From Microbacteriaceae bacterium (GTDB lineage Bacteria; Actinomycetota; Actinomycetes; Actinomycetales; Microbacteriaceae), in the NCBI GenBank assembly GCA_947455385.1, contig CANGNR010000033.1, positions 1 through 10,570 on the forward strand: a stretch of 10,570 nucleotides of DNA, in the 5' to 3' direction. The translations under genes and the position numbers were made by a program. Of this stretch, positions 6,529-10,570 are shown in pieces. Every line of letters starts with the position of its first letter. Position 1 is the first letter of the stretch. The notes under the pieces were generated by a model. That model ran no database searches and was not told where the DNA came from. It saw only the letters and a program-made list of their open reading frames with translations.

Positions 6529-8249
6529 GCCGGACGAATCGGTAGCCGAAGGGCACCGCGAGCGCTAGCCGGCACAATCGGACGCGCTGGGGCCACGGGC
6601 TCGACCAAGCGAAAACTATCGCCCAGCGCGGGCCGCTTGTCTGGCTCGCCGCGGTTGGGCCAGTGCGCAGCCGCCCACTCGGCTTGAGCCGCGATCGAGA
6701 GGCTCGGGTTTACGCCAGGGTTCGCCGAAAGGGCGGCGCCGTCAAAGATATGCAGCCCGGGGTGGCCAAAGGCACGAAGGTAGCCGTCGACAACGCCCTC
6801 TTGAGCGGTCTCGGCAATCACCGCTCCGCCCAAGAAGTGAGCGGTCATCGGAATCCCGAAGGGCTCGGTGATCACCGCGCCGGGTGTTGCGTCATTGTCG
6901 TGAGCGAGCTGGCGGGCCAACTCGTGCCCGGCGGGCACCCAGGCTGGGTTGGTCTCGCCGTATCCCTGCTTCGAGGTCAGTTTGGGGCCGCCAAAAAGCC
7001 TGCGCTTGGCAAACGTGGTCAGCGAGTTGTCGCGAGACTGCATCACCAGCAGAATCAAGGTGCGCTCGGGCCAGGTGCGCAGGTTGTACATGCTCGGTAG
7101 TCGATGCAAGTTTCGCAGGGTGGCCCACAGCAGCCTCAAGACGGTTGGCTTCTGCCCCGCCTTGCCAGACGCCATGATGCTCTCCATGATTCCCATGAAG
7201 CCAGAGCCCCGGCCGTAGCGCACCGGCTCGACGTGGGTATCGGCGTTAGGAAAAACCGATGATGTGATCGACGAGCCCTGGCTGTAGTCGACGTCTTTGC
7301 CGCGGGCAACAACTCCCAGCAGGCTCTCGCTGTTGGTGCGGCTGAGCTCACCGAGCTTGGTGCTGAGGTTTGGCAAACCGCCACTCGCGCGAATCTTGTG
7401 CAGCAACTTCGCGGTTCCTAGGGCACCGGCCGCCACCACAACCTGATCGGCGGTGAAAAACTGGTTGCGAACAAACCCGGACGCTCCGCTGTTGCGAGTG
7501 GCGATGCTGAAGCGGCCGTCATCCTCTTGATGAATGTCGGTGACGGTGGTGTCTGCAATAACTTTGGCGCCGGCTCGTTCGGCCAGATAAAGGTAGTTCT
7601 TGACCAGGGTGTTCTTGGCGCCGTGACGGCATCCGGTCATGCATTCGCCACAGTTGAGGCACCCGGTGCGCTCGGGGCCGACGCCACCAAAGTAAGGATC
7701 GGCGACCTTTTGACCAGGTTTCACGCCGGCAGCCGCACCAAAGTGCACGCCGAGTGGCGCAAGTTGAAAGGTGTCGCCGTATCCCAGCTTGGTGGCGGCC
7801 TCGCGCAGCGCAACGTCTGAGTTAGACATGAACGGGTTGGTCTCAACCCCCAGCATGCGCTCGGCCTGGTCGTAGTAGGGCGCAAGCAGAGCCTGCCAGT
7901 CGGCCATCGCCGCCCACGAGCCAGTCTTGAAGAACGAAGCCGGCGGCCGATAAAGGGTGTTGGCATAGACCAGCGAGCCACCGCCGACACCGGCGCCAGA
8001 CATAACCATCACGTTGCGAAGCAGATCAATTCTCTGGATGCCTCGAAGCCCCAGCCGGGGAAAAAACAAAAACTTGCGCAGTTGCCAAGAGTTGCGGGCA
8101 AAGTCAGCGTCGGCGAAGCGCGACCCCGCCTCAATAACGAGCACTCGGTAGCCCTTTTCGGTGAGCCTGAGCGCCGCAACCGACCCGCCAAAACCCGAGC
8201 CAATCACCACTACGTCAAAGTCGCGCTGGCGGGCATCCTGGCTGGTCAT
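6525..8249 (-). CDS. choD: GMC oxidoreductase, ChoD (cholesterol oxidase-like) type
   Basis: A 574-residue FAD-dependent oxidoreductase. The N-terminal Rossmann motif is VVVIGSGFGGSVAA with Gly17, 19 and 22 and the ribose-binding Glu40. A second FAD contact is GAGVGGGSLVYANTLY at 85-100, and the C-terminal part holds HFLGGAV (His471) and DGAALSANPGVNPSLSIAA at 503-521, equivalent to the GMC active-site region. The overall sequence resembles Mycobacterium tuberculosis ChoD as I remember it, including a cysteine cluster CX2CX2CX3C at 197-207. ChoD proteins are annotated as cholesterol oxidases, but their true substrate is unsettled and a sterol role here is doubtful; the symbol marks the family only. 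There is no signal peptide or Tat motif. The ATG at 8249 is preferred to a TTG one codon earlier because AGGGGA lies 5 nt before the ATG. It is the last gene of the minus-strand operon, 15 bp after the dehydrogenase. The proline/alanine-rich tail after 550 is probably flexible. Confidence 0.88.
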   Translation of the reverse strand: MTSQDARQRDFDVVVIGSGFGGSVAALRLTEKGYRVLVIEAGSRFADADFARNSWQLRKFLFFPRLGLRGIQRIDLLRNVMVMSGAGVGGGSLVYANTLYRPPASFFKTGSWAAMADWQALLAPYYDQAERMLGVETNPFMSNSDVALREAATKLGYGDTFQLAPLGVHFGAAAGVKPGQKVADPYFGGVGPERTGCLNCGECMTGCRHGAKNTLVKNYLYLAERAGAKVIADTTVTDIHQEDDGRFSIATRNSGASGFVRNQFFTADQVVVAAGALGTAKLLHKIRASGGLPNLSTKLGELSRTNSESLLGVVARGKDVDYSQGSSITSSVFPNADTHVEPVRYGRGSGFMGIMESIMASGKAGQKPTVLRLLWATLRNLHRLPSMYNLRTWPERTLILLVMQSRDNSLTTFAKRRLFGGPKLTSKQGYGETNPAWVPAGHELARQLAHDNDATPGAVITEPFGIPMTAHFLGGAVIAETAQEGVVDGYLRAFGHPGLHIFDGAALSANPGVNPSLSIAAQAEWAAAHWPNRGEPDKRPALGDSFRLVEPVAPARPIVPASARGALRLPIRPA

Positions 8250-8254
8250 CAAAG

Positions 8255-8260
8255 TCCCCT
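8255..8260 (-). promoter_or_regulatory. Ribosome binding site of the GMC oxidoreductase gene
   Basis: On the minus strand the sequence is AGGGGA, 5 nt before the ATG at 8249 and only 2 nt before the alternative TTG at 8252. It therefore favours the ATG. It lies in the 15-bp gap after the dehydrogenase gene, consistent with translation from a polycistronic message. Confidence 0.55.
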
Positions 8261-8264
8261 ATAC

Positions 8265-9551
8265 CTACGGATGCCGCAACGGGCTCGACGGCACGCGCTC
8301 TTGCGCGTACCAAGCCTGGCCGTAGCCCTGGGCCGAAGACATGAGGTCGAGAAACGGCTTAGCATCAAACTGCTCTGGGGCCATGACGCCAGCACCCTGC
8401 CAGATGCCCGCGGCAATCAGCTCGAGAGCGATCAGCGGGTTGAAAGCCGTCTGCCAAACCACGGCCTGCGACTCGTAGTTGGCCATCGTCCACTCGTTGT
8501 CGGCAACGTGATAGATGTAGGTGGCGCGATCCTTGCCATCCTTGTCGCGTCCGGTGACGAGCACGCCGGCGCAGGTCTTGCCTGTCATCATCGGGCCGAT
8601 CGTGGCCGGGTCGGGCAGCACCGAGACCACCATGTCGCGCGGGGCAACCTCAACCGGGCCCTGAGCAGAGCGCACGCGCACCGGCTTGGTGCGGTCGAGA
8701 CCCAGTTTGTGCAGGGTCTGCAAGACCTCGATGAACTCGCGCCCGAGGCCGTACTTAAAACTCACCCGACCAACGTCGAGGTGCTGCGGCAGCATCGTGA
8801 TCTCTTCGTGCTCGACGTTCACGCACTCGATCGCACCGATGCCGGCAGGAAACTCAAAAACCTCGGGCTCGCTAAACGGGCGGGTAGTGAACCAACCGCG
8901 CTCGCGTTCATAGAGCACCGGCGGGTTTAGGCACTCCTCGATGGTCGTCCAGATCGAAAACGAAGGCGCAAATATCTCGTTGCCGGCCTCGTCGCGAACG
9001 GTCAGGTTGCCACCATCCTTGATGCTGGCCTCGTCGATCTCGCTAAAGAGGTGGTCGGCGGCATAGCGCGTGAAGATGTTCGAGAGGCCCGGCTCGACGC
9101 CGATGCCAACCAGGGCAAGCAGGCCAGAGCGCTCCCACTGGTCGTTGAGCGCAAACTGCTGGTCGCCGAGCTTGATGCCCGGCGTGTGAAACGGGTCATC
9201 CGGGTGCGGCTCGCTGAGGCTCATCGCCATGTCGAGGTAGTGCGCCCCCGCCGTGAACGCGCCAGAGAAGACGGTCGGCACAAACTTGGGTTCAACAGCG
9301 TTGAGCACGTGGGTGATCCTGTGTTCAACGGCCACCTCGGCAACGTTGGCGGCACTGCTGGCGTCGATTTTTGCAGGGATGAACCTGCGCGCGACGGCCG
9401 AACCGTAGCGGTCGTGCACCCATTCGATTGAGCGCTCGGCTCGCGAAAGGTCGTAGTCAGACACGACCATTTCTTCAAAAAAGTTGCGGCTTGCCGCGAT
9501 TTTTACGATTGCATCTCCGACGCCACCGGCGCCAACAAGCAGAATCCTCAT
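8265..9551 (-). CDS. Saccharopine dehydrogenase-like NAD(P)-dependent oxidoreductase
   Basis: A 428-residue cytoplasmic protein of the saccharopine dehydrogenase/carboxynorspermidine synthase superfamily. It starts with a Rossmann fold, ILLVGAGGVGDAI, with the glycine pattern GxGGxG at 7-12 and an acidic residue (Asp32 or Asp34) after the second strand, which tends to favour NAD(H). A central motif VGIGVEPGLSNIFTRYAAD at 148-166 is typical of the catalytic domain in LYS9-like and carboxynorspermidine dehydrogenases. The C-terminal region returns to the Rossmann part (WQTAFNPLIALELIAAGI at 366-383). Known members act on saccharopine (lysine metabolism) or carboxynorspermidine (polyamine synthesis); no other lysine or polyamine gene is in the window, so the substrate is open. 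The reading frame runs open to 9890, but homology starts at the ATG at 9551 and the rest overlaps the hydrolase gene. The gap from the hydrolase stop is 10 bp and to the GMC start 15 bp. Confidence 0.9.
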   Translation of the reverse strand: MRILLVGAGGVGDAIVKIAASRNFFEEMVVSDYDLSRAERSIEWVHDRYGSAVARRFIPAKIDASSAANVAEVAVEHRITHVLNAVEPKFVPTVFSGAFTAGAHYLDMAMSLSEPHPDDPFHTPGIKLGDQQFALNDQWERSGLLALVGIGVEPGLSNIFTRYAADHLFSEIDEASIKDGGNLTVRDEAGNEIFAPSFSIWTTIEECLNPPVLYERERGWFTTRPFSEPEVFEFPAGIGAIECVNVEHEEITMLPQHLDVGRVSFKYGLGREFIEVLQTLHKLGLDRTKPVRVRSAQGPVEVAPRDMVVSVLPDPATIGPMMTGKTCAGVLVTGRDKDGKDRATYIYHVADNEWTMANYESQAVVWQTAFNPLIALELIAAGIWQGAGVMAPEQFDAKPFLDLMSSAQGYGQAWYAQERVPSSPLRHP

Positions 9552-9558
9552 GGCACTT

Positions 9559-9564
9559 AGCCTA
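9559..9564 (-). promoter_or_regulatory. Candidate internal -10 element before the saccharopine dehydrogenase-like gene
   Basis: On the minus strand TAGGCT, a TAnnnT hexamer 7 nt before the ATG at 9551. Its first three bases are the TAG stop of the upstream hydrolase gene. No Shine-Dalgarno sequence is present before this ATG, so a leaderless transcript made within the operon is a reasonable reading. Translation by re-initiation after the hydrolase stop is the alternative. Confidence 0.35.
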
Positions 9565-10155
9565 ACGCTGGCGCAGGTCAGCGGCTGGGTCATTGACCCA
9601 GTCGATGACACCCTGCCACGGACCCCAGCCGTCTGGCAGCGCAAGATGCTTGGCGCCTTCGATGACAATCGCTTCAACGCCGAGGGCGACCCCAAAACTT
9701 TCTTGGATGCCGCGCGGCGCCCAAGGATCTTTGTCGCTGCCAACCAGTGTGACGTTGCGCGCGCTGGCGGCGACGGCTGGTGCGAGATCGGCATTGCCGA
9801 GCAACTTGTAGGCAAAGCTCGGCACCTGGTCGAGCATGTCTGGGTCGGCGGGCGCAACCAGCAGCAGTCGGTCAACGGCCACCGAAACACGCTTGTCTAG
9901 CGCCAGCTTGAGCCAAGTCACGCAACCGAGAGAGTGGGCGATCACGATGGTCTCGCCGCCAGCCACCTCGGCGGTCTGCGCGAGGTCTGCAAGCACAACA
10001 TCAGACCAGTCGGCATAGACCGGCTCATCCGTGGCTGGCAACTGCGGATACCAAACCTGATGCCCAGCATTTCGCAACGCCACCGAGAGGCGGTGCTGCC
10101 AGTGATCCTCGAGGCGTCGATTACCCCATCCGTGAATGATTACTACCTTGGCCAA
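9562..10155 (-). CDS. RBBP9/YdeN-type alpha/beta serine hydrolase
   Basis: A 197-residue single-domain cytoplasmic hydrolase of the RBBP9/YdeN family (about 180-200 aa). The first strand and oxyanion loop are VVIIHGWGNR at 4-13, the nucleophile elbow is IAHSLG with Ser75, the acid is Asp143 in GSDKDPWAP, and the base is His170 in GAKHLA, giving a complete catalytic triad in the right order. Family members hydrolyse small esters; their natural substrates are mostly unknown. The start is a TTG at 10155: it lies one base after the stop of the MFS gene and has GGGAG 6 nt upstream, and no ATG or GTG lies nearby in frame. This arrangement suggests translation coupled to the MFS gene. A second acidic residue, Asp141, could stand in for Asp143. 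Confidence 0.88.
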   Translation of the reverse strand: MAKVVIIHGWGNRRLEDHWQHRLSVALRNAGHQVWYPQLPATDEPVYADWSDVVLADLAQTAEVAGGETIVIAHSLGCVTWLKLALDKRVSVAVDRLLLVAPADPDMLDQVPSFAYKLLGNADLAPAVAASARNVTLVGSDKDPWAPRGIQESFGVALGVEAIVIEGAKHLALPDGWGPWQGVIDWVNDPAADLRQR

Positions 10156-10156
10156 T

Positions 10157-10570
10157 CTAGACTCCCGCGGCTAGCTTTGATGGTTGGGCGATGAAGATGT
10201 ATCCGACCAGGGCGATTGCCATGGCACCGAGCACCACCTGCCCGATGCCGAGCGTCGAGGTGGAGCTAACGGCCGCGTATAGGGGTGCCGCAAAGGCCGT
10301 CACGGCATTCGTCATGATTCCCGAGAGCGAGGCAGCGGTGCCGGCTTCTTCGCCGTGGCTGGCCAAAAGCAGGGTCTGGGTTGGCGGGGTCGATACGCCG
10401 AAGCAAAGGGCCCAAAGATAAATCATCGAAAGTTGAACTCCGATTGGTTGGCCGCTGGTTCCGGCCCAGATGCACGCAATGCCCGAGGCGGCCCCAACAA
10501 TCAACGTGATCAACAAGAGTCGAGCCGTGCCGACCCGCTGACCCAGCCTGGCACCCAACTGCATGCCACC
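10157..10570 (-). CDS. MFS transporter, DHA1 Bcr/CflA-like, C-terminal fragment (5' end outside window)
   Basis: The last 137 codons of a major facilitator superfamily exporter; the frame is open through the right edge. The fragment begins with GGMQLGARLGQRVGTARLL, the inter-helix loop of the second half (after about helix 8), so the ATG codon at 10564 is internal rather than a start. About four helices follow (roughly residues 19-38, 47-66, 81-104 and 108-128 of the fragment). The stretch QTLLLASHGEEAGTAASLSG is typical of Bcr/CflA-type drug exporters, where a similar 'HG..AGTASAL.G' element lies between helices 10 and 11. The substrate is unknown. The gene ends with TAG one base before the TTG start of the hydrolase, so the two are almost certainly cotranscribed. 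Confidence 0.82.
   Translation of the reverse strand, partial: GGMQLGARLGQRVGTARLLLITLIVGAASGIACIWAGTSGQPIGVQLSMIYLWALCFGVSTPPTQTLLLASHGEEAGTAASLSGIMTNAVTAFAAPLYAAVSSTSTLGIGQVVLGAMAIALVGYIFIAQPSKLAAGV
10162..10166 (-). promoter_or_regulatory. Ribosome binding site deciding the TTG start of the hydrolase gene
   Basis: On the minus strand GGGAG, 6 nt before the TTG at 10155. It lies inside the last codons of the MFS gene, and the MFS stop falls between it and the TTG. This supports both the unusual start codon and translation coupled to the MFS gene. Confidence 0.55.

Noticed and set aside
8082..8930. Open frame of 282 codons on the plus strand, antisense to the GMC and dehydrogenase genes
   Set aside because: It spans the junction of two well-supported minus-strand genes, is rich in Arg and His with no domain pattern, and is the shadow expected from GC-rich third positions.
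9552..9890. N-terminal extension of the saccharopine dehydrogenase-like protein (start at 9890)
   Set aside because: The extra 113 residues overlap the hydrolase gene in another frame and are Arg/Ser/Cys-rich without family similarity; the Rossmann fold starts at the ATG at 9551.
1..10570. CRISPR array, insertion sequence, integrase/att site, tRNA or rRNA
   Set aside because: Nearly every base is assigned to ordinary chromosomal genes; no repeat-spacer pattern, transposase, terminal repeats or RNA-gene signature was seen on either strand.

Overview
This is a densely packed window of moderately GC-rich bacterial DNA. It carries ten protein genes, two of them cut by the window edges, and the largest gap between genes is 46 bp. 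The protein families point to an actinobacterium: a CtpE-type P-type ATPase, a ChoD-type GMC oxidoreductase, a pirin with the C-terminal signature MWWNF, and an actinobacterial-style GH13 alpha-glucosidase. Several genes appear to be leaderless, with a TAnnnT hexamer 6-8 nt before the start codon and no Shine-Dalgarno sequence. The compactness, the composition and the gene types suggest a small-genome member of the Microbacteriaceae. This placement is an inference; no marker gene or rRNA is present to prove it.

Layout. (1) 2-2283, plus strand: the 3' end of a drug/metabolite (EamA-type) transporter, a 103-residue membrane protein of unknown function, and a complete 550-residue GH13 alpha-glucosidase. 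(2) 2284-3177, minus strand: a pirin-family cupin whose stop codon directly abuts the alpha-glucosidase stop. (3) 3178-3201: a 24-bp divergent intergenic region that must hold the start signals of both pirin and the ATPase. (4) 3202-6528, plus strand: a CtpE-like cation P-type ATPase followed after 6 bp by a complete EamA transporter. (5) 6525-10570, minus strand, read from right to left: the end of an MFS (Bcr/CflA-like) transporter, an RBBP9/YdeN-type serine hydrolase, a saccharopine dehydrogenase-like oxidoreductase, and a ChoD-like GMC oxidoreductase. The last three are separated by 1, 10 and 15 bp from their upstream neighbours and look like one operon. The EamA and GMC stop codons overlap within the four bases CTAG.

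How the genes may work together. Most are housekeeping or transport genes without a shared pathway. The alpha-glucosidase would release glucose from short maltodextrins or isomaltodextrins in the cytoplasm. The ATPase would move a cation (calcium in studied CtpE proteins). The two DMT proteins and the MFS protein would move small metabolites or drugs. The minus-strand set of exporter, hydrolase, NAD(P)-dependent dehydrogenase and flavin oxidoreductase is the only group that looks like a possible joint metabolic module; its substrate cannot be read from the sequence.

I saw no CRISPR array, insertion sequence, phage gene, tRNA or rRNA, and nothing that clearly amounts to a novel system. The most notable details are the ferredoxin-like cysteine motif inside the GMC oxidoreductase, the Gln in place of the expected Glu in the ATPase ion-site motif, and the very compact start and stop signals.
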